From positions 1 to 45,639 of IMG/VR virus record IMGVR_UViG_3300045885_000140: a DNA stretch of 45,639 bases; one strand, given 5' to 3'. Both the position numbers and the translations under genes were made by a program. The stretch is from a virus. The notes beneath the pieces were generated by a model. The model saw only the letters and a list, made by a program, of their open reading frames with translations. It was not told the origin of the DNA and searched no databases. Shown piece after piece: positions 1 to 7,667 of this stretch (positions within the stretch are counted from its first letter, which is position 1; each line of letters opens with the position of its first letter).

Positions 1-127
1 CCGTTGGTGTCGTGCCCGCCGATCGCCACCAGCACGCCACGGAACACGATCAGCGAGTAGGTCGCCATCTTGTTCGACGAGCCACTCGTAGGCGTGAGCC
101 CGTCCGACTGCGTCGCCGTGAACGACG
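1..127. repeat. Terminal overlap, copy 1 (contig is circular)
   Basis: Identical to 45513-45639. The length of exactly 127 bp is a common largest k-mer in de Bruijn assemblers, so this is most simply an assembly overlap marking a circular or circularly permuted molecule, not a biological terminal repeat. A reading frame continues across the join, which supports this. Unit length is 45512 bp. Confidence 0.93.
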
Positions 128-389
128 TACCGGCGAGGAAGCCGGTGTTGCCGTAGAAGGTGTTGCCGTTGATGTTGAACAGGCGCTCTTCGTCGTTGTT
201 GTCGGTGACCGACGCGATGCCGCGCCCGACGCCGGCCGAGCCGGTGGAGAACACCGACAGCCCCGGACGGCGCGTCGTGTAGAACTTGCCGTCGGAGATC
301 TTCTCCGCGACGGCGTTCTTCATGAACGAGTCGCGCGTGGTCGTCCCGTCCCGGGAGCGCAGCGTGGCAACGAGCGGGATGCCGCCCAT
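1..389 (-). CDS. P22 gp10-like tail stabilisation protein, N-terminal part (continues at 45512)
   Basis: This is the start of a gene that crosses the ends of the window. From ATG at 389-387 it reads MGGIPLVATLRSRDGTTTRD and then a segment ending TRRPGLSVF, the typical opening of podovirus DNA-stabilisation/tail-hub proteins of the P22 gp10 type. The frame runs off at base 1 and continues without interruption at 45512 down to 43274, giving 2628 nt and 875 residues. Start choice: the ATG overlaps the stop of the upstream gp4-like gene in a TGATG junction. In P22, gp10 binds below the gp4 ring and closes the portal channel after packaging. The gp4-then-gp10 order here matches that assembly sequence. 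Confidence 0.85.
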   Translation of the reverse strand, partial: MGGIPLVATLRSRDGTTTRDSFMKNAVAEKISDGKFYTTRRPGLSVFSTGSAGVGRGIASVTDNNDEERLFNINGNTFYGNTGFLAGTSFTATQSDGLTPTSGSSNKMATYSLIVFRGVLVAIGGHDTN

Positions 390-1393
390 CAGAGCGTCCC
401 GCAGTCTTCGAGGCCCTCGTCGGCGATGAAGCCGCCGACGTAGCCGCGCGGGTTCGCGCTGCGCGCGATGCCGGTCGCCTGCGTCCAGCTCGACTCCTGC
501 TCGTTATTCCAGCCGGCGCGGAACGTCGGCGCGAGACGCTTCGCAAGCTCCCACTCCAGCGCGCTCGACCACTCGATCGGGAAGTTGAGATCGTCGGTCG
601 CGTTGTCGAGATCGTCGGCCGGCGCAGTCACCACCATGCGCAGCACCTTGGTGACGTTCTTTGCCGACTGGTCGAGCGTGACGCGAGTGAACGTACGCAT
701 CACCTCGATCAGCACGGCCGTGGGGTCAGACATCGCGCTCTTGCGCGAGACGTACTCGAACTCGCGCCGCTCCTCGCGGTAATAGACATCAACCGGAACG
801 TCGTCGGGATTGCCCGAGCTGTCCCACTTCCTGAGCGTCGCGCTGATGACCTCCAGCGGCCGGTAGGGCACGCTGTTGCCGGCGCCGGTGACCGGCGTGA
901 AGTAGAAGACCGTCGCGCCGGAGACGGCATCGACGGTCGTGGCCGCGCCGATCACGATCGTGGTCGTGCCGCCACCGCTCGACACCGTTGACCAGTGCAG
1001 CGTGCCGTCGCTCTGGGCGATGCCGATGATGTCGCTGTTCGCCGGGCCGGCGGTAGCGAGCGTGATCGTCGTCTGCCCGGCCGCTTCGTCGGCGCCCAGC
1101 AGAACGCGCCCGAGCGTCTCGGTGGCGCGGTCCTGCGAGGGCCCGATCGCGTACTCGCGCGCGCCCTCGGCGAAGAAGAGATACAGGGTCTTGCGCAACC
1201 ACGTCTTCATGCCCGGCGCGCCGTCGGCCGGGTGCGACCACTGCTTGACGAGCTTGTTCAGCTCGCGAAGCCCGAGCGCCTGATCGTCGGAGTCCACCGA
1301 CTCACCGGCGATCACGACATGGATCTTCTCCAGCGCGCCTTGGATTACCTCGGCGGCGGTGGTCGCGAAGTTGTAGCTGTTCGACAGTGCCAC
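389..1393 (-). CDS. P22 gp4-like tail accessory (head-to-tail adaptor) protein
   Basis: A 334-residue virion protein. The N-terminus contains a run of helices (ALEKIHVVIAGESVDSDDQ, LNKLVKQW) followed by a beta-rich middle, and the C-terminus has the helical stretch SALEWELAKRLAPTF. This pattern is seen in podovirus tail accessory factors that bind the portal and extend its channel. It lies directly upstream of the gp10-like gene with a TGATG overlap, the order expected for this role. The start is GTG at 1393 (GTG GCA CTG), with AAGGGA upstream. P22 gp4 is about half this size, so the middle beta-rich segment (roughly residues 85-180) may be an insertion. Assignment rests on N-terminal pattern and position. 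Confidence 0.6.
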   Translation of the reverse strand: MALSNSYNFATTAAEVIQGALEKIHVVIAGESVDSDDQALGLRELNKLVKQWSHPADGAPGMKTWLRKTLYLFFAEGAREYAIGPSQDRATETLGRVLLGADEAAGQTTITLATAGPANSDIIGIAQSDGTLHWSTVSSGGGTTTIVIGAATTVDAVSGATVFYFTPVTGAGNSVPYRPLEVISATLRKWDSSGNPDDVPVDVYYREERREFEYVSRKSAMSDPTAVLIEVMRTFTRVTLDQSAKNVTKVLRMVVTAPADDLDNATDDLNFPIEWSSALEWELAKRLAPTFRAGWNNEQESSWTQATGIARSANPRGYVGGFIADEGLEDCGTL

Positions 1394-1397
1394 GGCA

Positions 1398-1742
1398 TCA
1401 TCCCTTCAGCGCCATCTCGTCCATCACGGAGAAGTACTGGCCGATCGACTGCGGGAGCTGCTCGCCGTACTTCGCCATGAACGCGGCGAACCGCTCGGTA
1501 GGATCTTTAAAGGCTGCTGCGATCTCTTCGTCGGGGATCTGCTGCGGGCTCACTGGGGCGGGCGTCGGCGATTCCATCCCGAGCGGAGCGCCGATCGGAG
1601 CCGGCGTAGAAAGTTGAGGAGCTTCTGCATTGCTCTTCTCCAAGTCGTAGTAGGCGCGCTTGATCGAGTCGATCGCATCGACCCCAGCGAAGCGCCCGAA
1701 GCTGGGCGGAATCTGCCTGAGATCCTTGCGAAGCTCAGTCAC
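1398..1742 (-). CDS. Small structural-operon protein, unknown function
   Basis: 114 residues if it starts at GTG 1742, which overlaps the upstream stop as GTGA; an ATG at 1757 is possible. It has a charged N-terminal helical region, a Pro/Ala-rich linker (TPAPIGAPLG, TPAPVSPQQ) and a helical C-terminus ending MDEMALKG. It sits between the gp4-like tail gene and another virion-operon gene, so a minor virion or assembly role is inferred from position only. One CTTTAAAG site (1505-1512) lies inside and encodes Phe-Lys as TTT-AAA. Confidence 0.7.
   Translation of the reverse strand: MTELRKDLRQIPPSFGRFAGVDAIDSIKRAYYDLEKSNAEAPQLSTPAPIGAPLGMESPTPAPVSPQQIPDEEIAAAFKDPTERFAAFMAKYGEQLPQSIGQYFSVMDEMALKG
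1505..1512. promoter_or_regulatory. CTTTAAAG palindrome, coding copy
   Basis: One of 18 TTTAAA-core sites around the genome, here encoding Phe-Lys in the small gene at 1398-1742. Confidence 0.7.
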
Positions 1743-2299
1743 TTCCAGAACTCCCACCAGCTACGCTGACCACGCTGCGCCTGCGCGCGACGCATGGCCT
1801 CGTTGATGTCCGAGGTGCCGTGCTTCTTGATGAAGTCCTGAATCGACATCGTCGCCATGTCCTGCGTGACGCTGCGCTGGATGCCGTGGTCGATCGTCGG
1901 CGGCTGCTTCGGCTGCTCACCGGCAGCGGCGCCGCCGGCCATCAGCAACCCGCCGCCACCAGCCGCCATCACCGGGGCCGCGCGCCTGAGGTCGAACATC
2001 TGCTCCGCTGCGTCGTAGGCGTCCATCGCGCCGCGCTGGGCGACCTGCGCGGTCGGGTTCGCCCCGCGCGCGAGCGCCATCGAGAGCCCGGCAGGGGCGA
2101 CCGCGCTCGCCATGTTGCGCACGTCGGTCGCGCCACCCATGAAGAGCGCGCGCTCGATCCTGTCGCGCAACGACATCTCCGGCGCCTGCGTCGGCGCCTG
2201 CGGGTTGTATGGCGTCGGAATGTCTGGCGCGTACGGAAGCTCACCCGCGCGGCCGGCAGTGAACTGCGGGCGCCCGTCGAGGTCGAGGTACTCGTTCAT
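1739..2299 (-). CDS. Probable minor virion protein, unknown function
   Basis: 186 residues. The N-terminal third is Pro-rich (APDIPTPYNPQAPTQAPE). A hydrophobic Gly/Ala segment follows at about residues 112-128 (VMAAGGGGLLMAGGAAAG), then a basic, Trp-containing C-terminus (QRSWWEFWK). A glycine-rich hydrophobic segment in a phage structural operon is compatible with an ejected or membrane-interacting virion protein, but I recognise no family. The start ATG at 2299 overlaps the stop of the methyltransferase-glycosyltransferase gene (ATGA). The stop overlaps the downstream GTG start. Confidence 0.75.
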   Translation of the reverse strand: MNEYLDLDGRPQFTAGRAGELPYAPDIPTPYNPQAPTQAPEMSLRDRIERALFMGGATDVRNMASAVAPAGLSMALARGANPTAQVAQRGAMDAYDAAEQMFDLRRAAPVMAAGGGGLLMAGGAAAGEQPKQPPTIDHGIQRSVTQDMATMSIQDFIKKHGTSDINEAMRRAQAQRGQRSWWEFWK

Positions 2300-3852
2300 G
2301 CCGCCTCCTTCTTGGTGGCGTTCCTCAGCACGAGATCGAACGCCGGCCAGACATCCTCAAGGCCGATCGCGACCTGACACACTGCGCAGCCGTCGGCGTG
2401 GCGGTTGCAGTGCTTGAAGCCCTCGCGGTGCAGGCGATGGCACGGGTAGCAGGAGACGCCTGTCGCAGCGAAGGCGTGCGTGTTCACCCAGTCGCGGCAA
2501 AGGTTCTCGACGGTCGAGTGCGACAGGAACAGGATCTTCCAGCACTCCTCCATCGCCATCGCGTTCAGCACGCCCGTCTCAGGGCCAACGACGAGATCGG
2601 CGCGTTGCGCGAACGCAAGCGAAGCGCGGATCGACCACTCACCGGCCTTGATGCGCACGCGCTTCTCGTTCTTCCAGTCTTCGGCGAGCCAGCGCTCATC
2701 CTTCGTCCCAACGATCACGACGTACGCCGTCGGGTGCTCCAGCAGGATGCGCGCGATCACGTTATCGACATAAGGCCAGATCTTGTGCGGCGAGCTGCCG
2801 GAGAGCGACCAGACCACGACCGGGCCGTCGAGCCGCGCACGCTGCTCGAAGGCCCAGTTCTTCTCGACGAGCGTCGTGTAGAACTTCGTCGCCGGCACGG
2901 TGTAGGGCACATTGCCCACCTCGTGCATCACCTCGACGTAGTTCCTGTTGCAGATCTTGTGGCGCGCTTCCTTCGGCCACCAGAAGTGCGGCGAGTTGTG
3001 GTCCGGCAGCAGCGTGCTCTCGACGATCGAGCAGAGGTTCACGAGCTTGTCGTACTTCTTCCCGAGCCACTCGAAGTACTGCGGCAACGCCGCCTGCGGC
3101 ACCTGATTCTCGCCCTGCACGATGAAGCGATCGATGTTCGGATCGTGCTCAGCGATCTCCAGCCCGCGCGCGACGGTGAAGAAGGTAATGTGGTAGCCCT
3201 GCGCCTTCAGCGCCGGGAAGAGGCTCGATGCCTGCATGACATCGCCATACGCGCCATAGCGGATAACCGCGCACGTCTTCTCGCCGGGCGCAGGCATCCG
3301 GCAGCGGGTCGGCGTCGGCCCGAGCTTGCGGTAGACCTGCAGGAACGAGTACTCATCATCCTCGTTGCGATCCTCGCTCACGAGCAGCTCAAAGCTCTTC
3401 GCGACATCACTCATCGCCTGCGTGATGTCCGACGGAACGAAGTCGTGCTTGTGGTCCGGGTTCGCGAACGGCGTGCCGATGTTCGGGTAGAAGTCCTTGT
3501 GCGGCAGGTACAGCACGAGGTGCCCACCGGGCTTTACCACGCGCCACCACTCGGCAAGCGCCGCCTTGTAATCCTGAATGTGCTCCAGAAGATGCGATGA
3601 GAAGATGAAGTCCATCGACTCCGAGGCGAACATATCGAGCTTCTCGCACGGGCCGATGATGTCGGCACCGCGCGCCGCGCGCCCTGCGCCGAAGAGCGCC
3701 TCGTCGGTGTTGTTGTCAACGCCGATGAAGTGCGGGAAGAGCTTCTGCACGCCGCAGCCGAGGTCGAGCCCGCGACCGTTGGTGTACGGGACAACGTCCC
3801 ACGCCACCTTGATCGACTCGACCACCGAGATGCTGTCCACCTTCCAGACCAT
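2296..3852 (-). CDS. Fused SAM methyltransferase and GT9-type (heptosyltransferase-like) glycosyltransferase
   Basis: A 518-residue two-domain protein. Residues about 25-170 form a class I SAM-dependent methyltransferase: LDLGCG is the SAM-binding loop, followed by an acidic motif (IGVDNN), FIFSSHLLEHI and WRVVKPGGHLVLYLP. Residues about 188-515 resemble ADP-heptose:LPS heptosyltransferases (GT9): AVIRYGAYGDVMQASSLFPA is the first Rossmann strand and loop, VVWSLSGSSPHKIWP opens the second Rossmann domain, and DLVVGPETGVLNAMA is the donor-binding region. A Cys/His-rich tail (CYPCH, HCNRHADGCAVC) is unusual for GT9. It overlaps the next methyltransferase gene by TGATG. Located inside the structural operon, it may modify virion or host surface glycans; this is inference. 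Confidence 0.85.
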   Translation of the reverse strand: MVWKVDSISVVESIKVAWDVVPYTNGRGLDLGCGVQKLFPHFIGVDNNTDEALFGAGRAARGADIIGPCEKLDMFASESMDFIFSSHLLEHIQDYKAALAEWWRVVKPGGHLVLYLPHKDFYPNIGTPFANPDHKHDFVPSDITQAMSDVAKSFELLVSEDRNEDDEYSFLQVYRKLGPTPTRCRMPAPGEKTCAVIRYGAYGDVMQASSLFPALKAQGYHITFFTVARGLEIAEHDPNIDRFIVQGENQVPQAALPQYFEWLGKKYDKLVNLCSIVESTLLPDHNSPHFWWPKEARHKICNRNYVEVMHEVGNVPYTVPATKFYTTLVEKNWAFEQRARLDGPVVVWSLSGSSPHKIWPYVDNVIARILLEHPTAYVVIVGTKDERWLAEDWKNEKRVRIKAGEWSIRASLAFAQRADLVVGPETGVLNAMAMEECWKILFLSHSTVENLCRDWVNTHAFAATGVSCYPCHRLHREGFKHCNRHADGCAVCQVAIGLEDVWPAFDLVLRNATKKEAA

Positions 3853-4373
3853 CAGAACCTCACCAGTGCCTTGCCGTTGTGCAGCTCGATCGCCTTGCGC
3901 CCGTACAGCTCGTCCACGGCGAGCTTCGCCCCGGGCAGGAAGTCGTAGTCGTCGAAGAGCATCACGCCGCCCTTGACCATCAGCGGCTGCAGGAAGAGCG
4001 CCGACTCGCGCACCGCGCGGTACTGATCGACATCGATATGCGCGAAGGCGATGCCATCCATCTCAGGATCTGCCGAGCCGGGGAACACGCCCTTCACGAT
4101 CGTCGCGTTTGGACAGAGCATGCGCACCTCCTCGATGTCGCAGTCGGCGAACTCGCCCGCCTTATGCGTGTCGATCTCATCGGCGTACGGCAGGCCCTCG
4201 AAGGTGTCGTAGAGCCAGATGCGGCGCTGCTGCTTCTCGGCAATCATGCTGAGACAGTTGGCGCTGCCGCCTCGCCAGACGCCGACCTCGACGAAGTTGC
4301 CGGGCGGTGCGGCGAAGGCGGCGCGCATCATGGACGCCAACGAGTCCTTGCTGATGAGCGTGACGAACTGCAT
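3852..4373 (-). CDS. TylF/MycF-like SAM methyltransferase
   Basis: 173 residues. It shows the class I methyltransferase pattern of the TylF/macrocin O-methyltransferase group: NFVEVGVWRGGSANCLS is the SAM-binding motif, IWLYDTFEGLPYADE is typical of the family, and HIDVDQYR plus MLFDDYDFLPGAKLAVDE hold the metal-binding acidic residues. These enzymes methylate sugar hydroxyls. It is slightly short for the family (usually about 200-250 residues) but carries the core motifs. It overlaps the downstream methyltransferase-glycosyltransferase by TGATG and is itself coupled to the upstream gene by TGATG, so the two are made together. A joint role in glycan decoration is inferred. Confidence 0.85.
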   Translation of the reverse strand: MQFVTLISKDSLASMMRAAFAAPPGNFVEVGVWRGGSANCLSMIAEKQQRRIWLYDTFEGLPYADEIDTHKAGEFADCDIEEVRMLCPNATIVKGVFPGSADPEMDGIAFAHIDVDQYRAVRESALFLQPLMVKGGVMLFDDYDFLPGAKLAVDELYGRKAIELHNGKALVRF

Positions 4374-4633
4374 CAGTCGTAGAACGGGATCGGCGAGTGC
4401 GAGTCCTTGAAGTCGTTGCCGTCGTTGTTCGGCCCGCGATCCTCGGTGTTGTTGCGTTCGAGGAACCCGCCGACATCGTTCGAGTAGCGCTTGTCGTCGC
4501 CCCAGTAATAGCCGTCGATCATCTGCTGGCGCTTGCGCGGCGAGCAGAAGTCCGCGTCGGCCTTGCCGGCATCGAGCTTCGAGTAGCCGCGCTCCATCAC
4601 GCTGTCAGCCGCTGCTTGCTTCATCTTAGGCAT
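4373..4633 (-). CDS. Small hydrophilic protein, unknown function
   Basis: 86 residues, highly charged and Asn/Asp-rich at the C-terminus (FLERNNTEDRGPNNDGND). The start is taken as ATG 4633 (MPKMKQ) because GGAGG lies six bases upstream; longer in-frame starts lack this. It is the first gene after the terminator that follows the decoration gene and is coupled to the TylF-like gene by TGATG. No family recognised. Confidence 0.7.
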   Translation of the reverse strand: MPKMKQAAADSVMERGYSKLDAGKADADFCSPRKRQQMIDGYYWGDDKRYSNDVGGFLERNNTEDRGPNNDGNDFKDSHSPIPFYD

Positions 4634-4650
4634 TGCCATCCTCCGAAGAG

Positions 4651-4682
4651 AAAAAAGGGGGACGCCCCGGTAGAGGCGTCCC
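4651..4682 (-). terminator. Rho-independent terminator after the capsid/decoration genes
   Basis: On the minus strand GGGACGCC (4682-4675) pairs with GGCGTCCC (4666-4659) across an 8-base loop and is followed by CC and six T. It probably ends or attenuates the high-level capsid transcript before the modification and tail genes. Confidence 0.88.
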
Positions 4683-4710
4683 AAGTCTTCGCATGGCTGC
4701 TGCGCGAAGC

Positions 4711-5100
4711 TTAGTCGGTGACGTTGGCGCCCGGCGTCAGCGTGTACTCGAAGCTTCCGGCGTACGCCGCCGTCGCATCGGTGCCCTTGGTGATGCGGAT
4801 CTCGTCGCCTTGCGTGCAGGTGCGGCTACCGGCGGTGAACTCGATGCGCTGGTACGCCGTCGCCGCCGAGGCGAAGGTGGCGACGCCCAGAGTCTTGGTC
4901 GTCGTCCCAGTCACCGCGTACGCCGTCACCACGTCGGACGACGTGCCGGCGATTGCCGGCTTCAGCACCATCGCGCGAGCGATGAGATCAGCGTGCGCGC
5001 AGAACCGGGCCGAAGCGCCCGAGCCCGCGGCGATGGACATCCCTGCAGCGGCCGGCGTGATGTATGCCGGGTGGTCGTAGGAGAAGTTTCTGGTACCCAT
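4711..5100 (-). CDS. Probable head decoration or stabilisation protein
   Basis: 129 residues, Ala/Thr/Gly-rich and predicted mostly beta from its alternating pattern (KTLGVATFASAATAYQRIEF). Short beta-rich proteins located just downstream of the major capsid gene are typically capsid decoration proteins. GAAGGAA lies upstream of the ATG at 5100. An 84-bp gap separates it from the capsid gene and a strong terminator follows it, so the two form a highly expressed pair. No sequence family recognised; the role is inferred from position and composition. Confidence 0.6.
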   Translation of the reverse strand: MGTRNFSYDHPAYITPAAAGMSIAAGSGASARFCAHADLIARAMVLKPAIAGTSSDVVTAYAVTGTTTKTLGVATFASAATAYQRIEFTAGSRTCTQGDEIRITKGTDATAAYAGSFEYTLTPGANVTD

Positions 5101-5184
5101 GATTGCCGTTCCTTCAGTCGCGCACCGCCTCCCAGTGCGCGCTCAGTTTGGCAGCGGGGGAAGGCCCGATTTACCCGCCGTTAG

Positions 5185-6174
5185 TTAGACCGCCGAGTCA
5201 ACCTTGATGACCCTGCACTCGGTGGCCTGCTCGTGCGCGAGCCCGTACCCTTCGAGGCAGTACCACGCGACACCCTTCGACCGGCCGAAGTCGGTCGGAA
5301 TCTTCGCGCGCATCTCCTCCGGGATGACGATGCCCTCGCCGACGGTGTCTTCGCCGAAGAAGTACACCCAGTCCATCGCACCGCTGGAGCTGTTGTTCCA
5401 AGCATCAGCGGTGCCGGCAAAGGCGTCGTAGGTGACCGAGTCGGTCGCGCCGCCGCGAGCAATGTGCGTCTGCTCGACGAAGCGCACGTTCTCGTAGCGC
5501 CCGATTTCGCCGTTCATGATCATGCCCAGACCGCGCTCGGTGTACTGGTGGATCGACTCCAAGTTGTTCTTCACCTGACGCAGTGCCTTCGGCCGCGCGA
5601 GCGCGTAGTAATCGTCGCCCGAGTAGCCGGGGATGTTGCGCTCCCGCATCTCGTCCACGATGTCCTTGACGTGCCCGGTGTTCATCGCGATCGAGGCGGT
5701 GCCCGGCGCGGTCGATGCCGACCCGAAGAGGGTCGTGTTCGTCTGCAGCGTCGCACGCAGCGCGCAGCGGTTGAACTGCTGGTGCGCAAGCGCGTCGAGA
5801 TCGCGCACGGCGTCGTTCTTCAACGCACGCATGATCGGCTGACGCACCTCGAACTGCGACAGCGCTTCGAGCTTGCCGCTGTACGGGATCGAGTGCCCGC
5901 GCTCCTGCACGGTCATCGTCGCTTGGTAGATCGTGAAGTTGCCTTCACCGACGGTGTTCGTCTCCGCGAGCTGCCTGTTGGCGCGCGCCACGGTGCCGAC
6001 CACGTCCCAAGTGAACGTATCGCCGTGCTTCTTGCCCTGCTGGCTCGCGTCCTTGATGTCCGCGAACTGCCGGAACTTGCTGACGGGCTGCAGCGACTCG
6101 CGCAGCTCGTCCGAGAGGTTCAGAGCGTAGAGATACCCGCCGAGGGTATTCACGCTCCAGAGTTGACCAGCCAT
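5185..6174 (-). CDS. Major capsid protein, HK97-fold (N4-gp56-like group)
   Basis: 329 residues, the only candidate for the coat protein and placed directly after the scaffold. Recognisable features of N4-gp56-type coat proteins are the N-terminal region with DELRESLQPVSKFRQFAD, the central DTFTWDVVGTV and NTVGEGNFTIYQATMTVQ strands, the E-loop-like QERGHSIPYSGK, the spine helix region (RALKNDAVRDLDALAHQQ) and late NVRFVEQTHIARGGA. P22 coat is longer (430) and carries an inserted domain not seen here. The start codon follows AAAGGA, which is part of the CTTTAAAT site that also holds the scaffold stop codon. Confidence 0.83.
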   Translation of the reverse strand: MAGQLWSVNTLGGYLYALNLSDELRESLQPVSKFRQFADIKDASQQGKKHGDTFTWDVVGTVARANRQLAETNTVGEGNFTIYQATMTVQERGHSIPYSGKLEALSQFEVRQPIMRALKNDAVRDLDALAHQQFNRCALRATLQTNTTLFGSASTAPGTASIAMNTGHVKDIVDEMRERNIPGYSGDDYYALARPKALRQVKNNLESIHQYTERGLGMIMNGEIGRYENVRFVEQTHIARGGATDSVTYDAFAGTADAWNNSSSGAMDWVYFFGEDTVGEGIVIPEEMRAKIPTDFGRSKGVAWYCLEGYGLAHEQATECRVIKVDSAV

Positions 6175-6185
6175 AGGTGCGTGTC

Positions 6186-6193
6186 CTTTAAAT
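6186..6193. promoter_or_regulatory. CTTTAAAT variant of the genome-wide palindrome
   Basis: One of two variants with one flank changed. On the minus strand it reads ATTTAAAG: the TAA is the scaffold stop codon and AAAGGA serves as ribosome binding site for the capsid gene. Confidence 0.6.
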
Positions 6194-7372
6194 GCGCGGC
6201 CTTCCCTGCCCGCGCTGCTCGCGCATCTTCGCGATCACCTGCGAACCGGAAGGCGGTTTCTGGGCTGCAACAGGCGCCGGGCGACCGCCGCTGCCCACTA
6301 CGGGCGCTGGCGTTGCTTCCTTCGCTTGCTGCCTGATTTGAAGCGTGCTGCCACCGTTCCCAGCAGCCGGCGCCGATGGCGCCTTGAACCCGTACCGCGC
6401 CTTGAAGGCGTTCAGGTTCGTCGCAACGTCACGGTAGACTTCCGCGTATGAGCGATGCACGCCACGCTGCGCATCGTTCATCCGTAGGCGTCTCTCCTCG
6501 TTCGCCGCCATCGACCTGAAGTACGGATCGACATTGATCTCTGGGAGATCTCGGTGCAACTGCGCGACCGCGTCGCGGTGATCGAGAGCGTGCTGCACTT
6601 GGGTCGCAACGTCCTGCGATGCCTGTGCCCTGACGCTCTCGGCGCTCACTCCACGGTCGAGAATCGATGCGAACGCGCGAGCGGTTTCGTCGCGGTCGCC
6701 ACGGATCACCGCGTCGGCAAGGCGCTGGGCCTCCTCCGGCGTGGCTCTCTGTTCGGGTTGTGGCTGCGCCGGCTGGGGTTGCCCGCGCCGCGCCTGCTCG
6801 TTGATGCGCTGCGCTTCGTCCAGCAGCGCGTTCGCCTCGCGAAGCCTGATGTCTGCGGCTGACTGCTTGGATAGCGTTGCCATCCCCGCTTCATAAACTT
6901 GATCAGCCGTGAACTCGCGCTCCTCCCCCAAGACCGGAATGCGCACGCGCTGCGGTTCCGGCGCCGGCTGCTCTGGCGCGGGCTGCTCTGGTGCCGGCTG
7001 CTCCGGCGGCAGCTCCTCGCCGGCCTCGGCGATCAGGCGCGTTACGCCGTTGTCGTCGATTGACGCGATGGGAGCTTCTACCGTGCGTCTGGCGTTGCCA
7101 TCATTCACGACCATGCGAGGACGATCGCCGGACTCATCGAGCTGGTAGTGCTCGTCGTGGCCCTGCGCCTCCGCTGCCTGATCGGCGATGCGCTTCAGCA
7201 CGTCGGCGCGCGGGTTGCGCTGCGTGACGCGCTGAAACTCCTGCGCCTCGCCCATCGTGTCGCGATCGACCTCATCGACCACGACAGGCGCCGCCGCCGG
7301 CTCCGGGGGCGGCTGATGGTTGACCGGCACCTCAGTGGGCTTCGGGTCGCTCTGCTGCGTCGTCTTCGGCAT
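6188..7372 (-). CDS. Scaffolding protein
   Basis: 394 residues from ATG 7372 (MPKTTQQ), preceded by GGAG; longer upstream starts run through the neighbouring gene. It is highly charged, rich in Glu, Gln, Arg and Ala, with long helical stretches (LREANALLDEAQRINEQARR, VIRGDRDETARAFASILDRG), a Pro-Glu-Gln repeat (EQPAPEQPAPEQPAPEPQ) in the middle and a basic C-terminus (AKMREQRGQGRPRI). An acidic/helical body with a basic tail between portal and capsid genes is the classical scaffold layout; in P22 the basic C-terminal helix-turn-helix binds coat protein. Its stop codon lies in a CTTTAAAT site. It overlaps the upstream gene by 41 bases. Confidence 0.75.
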   Translation of the reverse strand: MPKTTQQSDPKPTEVPVNHQPPPEPAAAPVVVDEVDRDTMGEAQEFQRVTQRNPRADVLKRIADQAAEAQGHDEHYQLDESGDRPRMVVNDGNARRTVEAPIASIDDNGVTRLIAEAGEELPPEQPAPEQPAPEQPAPEPQRVRIPVLGEEREFTADQVYEAGMATLSKQSAADIRLREANALLDEAQRINEQARRGQPQPAQPQPEQRATPEEAQRLADAVIRGDRDETARAFASILDRGVSAESVRAQASQDVATQVQHALDHRDAVAQLHRDLPEINVDPYFRSMAANEERRLRMNDAQRGVHRSYAEVYRDVATNLNAFKARYGFKAPSAPAAGNGGSTLQIRQQAKEATPAPVVGSGGRPAPVAAQKPPSGSQVIAKMREQRGQGRPRI

Positions 7373-7667
7373 ATAGCTCTCCATCATACTCTGCTTGCAT
7401 TTGGTCGAACGTCGCCTCGGCGGCTCGCCCGCTGACGACCAGCTCCCGCACCCAGCCCTCGAACGCCTCACCCCACGCCACGCGGTTCTGCAGCATCTGG
7501 ATGCGACGCCTGCGCCACGGCCAGACGGTGCGCAGCTCGCGCAGGGCGAGCATCGACTCCTGCCGCGCGCGCCCGATGAGGTAGCGGCCAACCTCCGAGG
7601 CGAGGAACTCCTCGGCGTCCTTGCCGAGCATCATCTGCGCGAGCAGGCGGTTGACCGGGGCGTTCAC
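7332..7667 (-). CDS. Small protein between portal and scaffold, unknown function
   Basis: 111 residues, helical and Arg-rich (RTVWPWRRRRIQML), with an acidic C-terminus. It starts at ATG 7667 overlapping the portal stop (ATGA) and its 3' end overlaps the scaffold start. Position suggests head assembly. No family recognised. Confidence 0.75.
   Translation of the reverse strand: MNAPVNRLLAQMMLGKDAEEFLASEVGRYLIGRARQESMLALRELRTVWPWRRRRIQMLQNRVAWGEAFEGWVRELVVSGRAAEATFDQMQAEYDGELYAEDDAAERPEAH

Noticed and set aside
1-127. Biological direct terminal repeats as in T7-like phages
   Set aside because: The exact 127-bp length is an assembly k-mer size, the ends cut through a gene and the tail machine is P22-like.
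2398-3600. 400-residue open frame on the plus strand
   Set aside because: Antisense of the methyltransferase-glycosyltransferase, low in structure and rich in Arg/Val.
6950-7015. Short tandem DNA repeat in the scaffold gene
   Set aside because: It encodes Pro-Ala-Pro-Glu-Gln units in a linker; ordinary low-complexity protein sequence.
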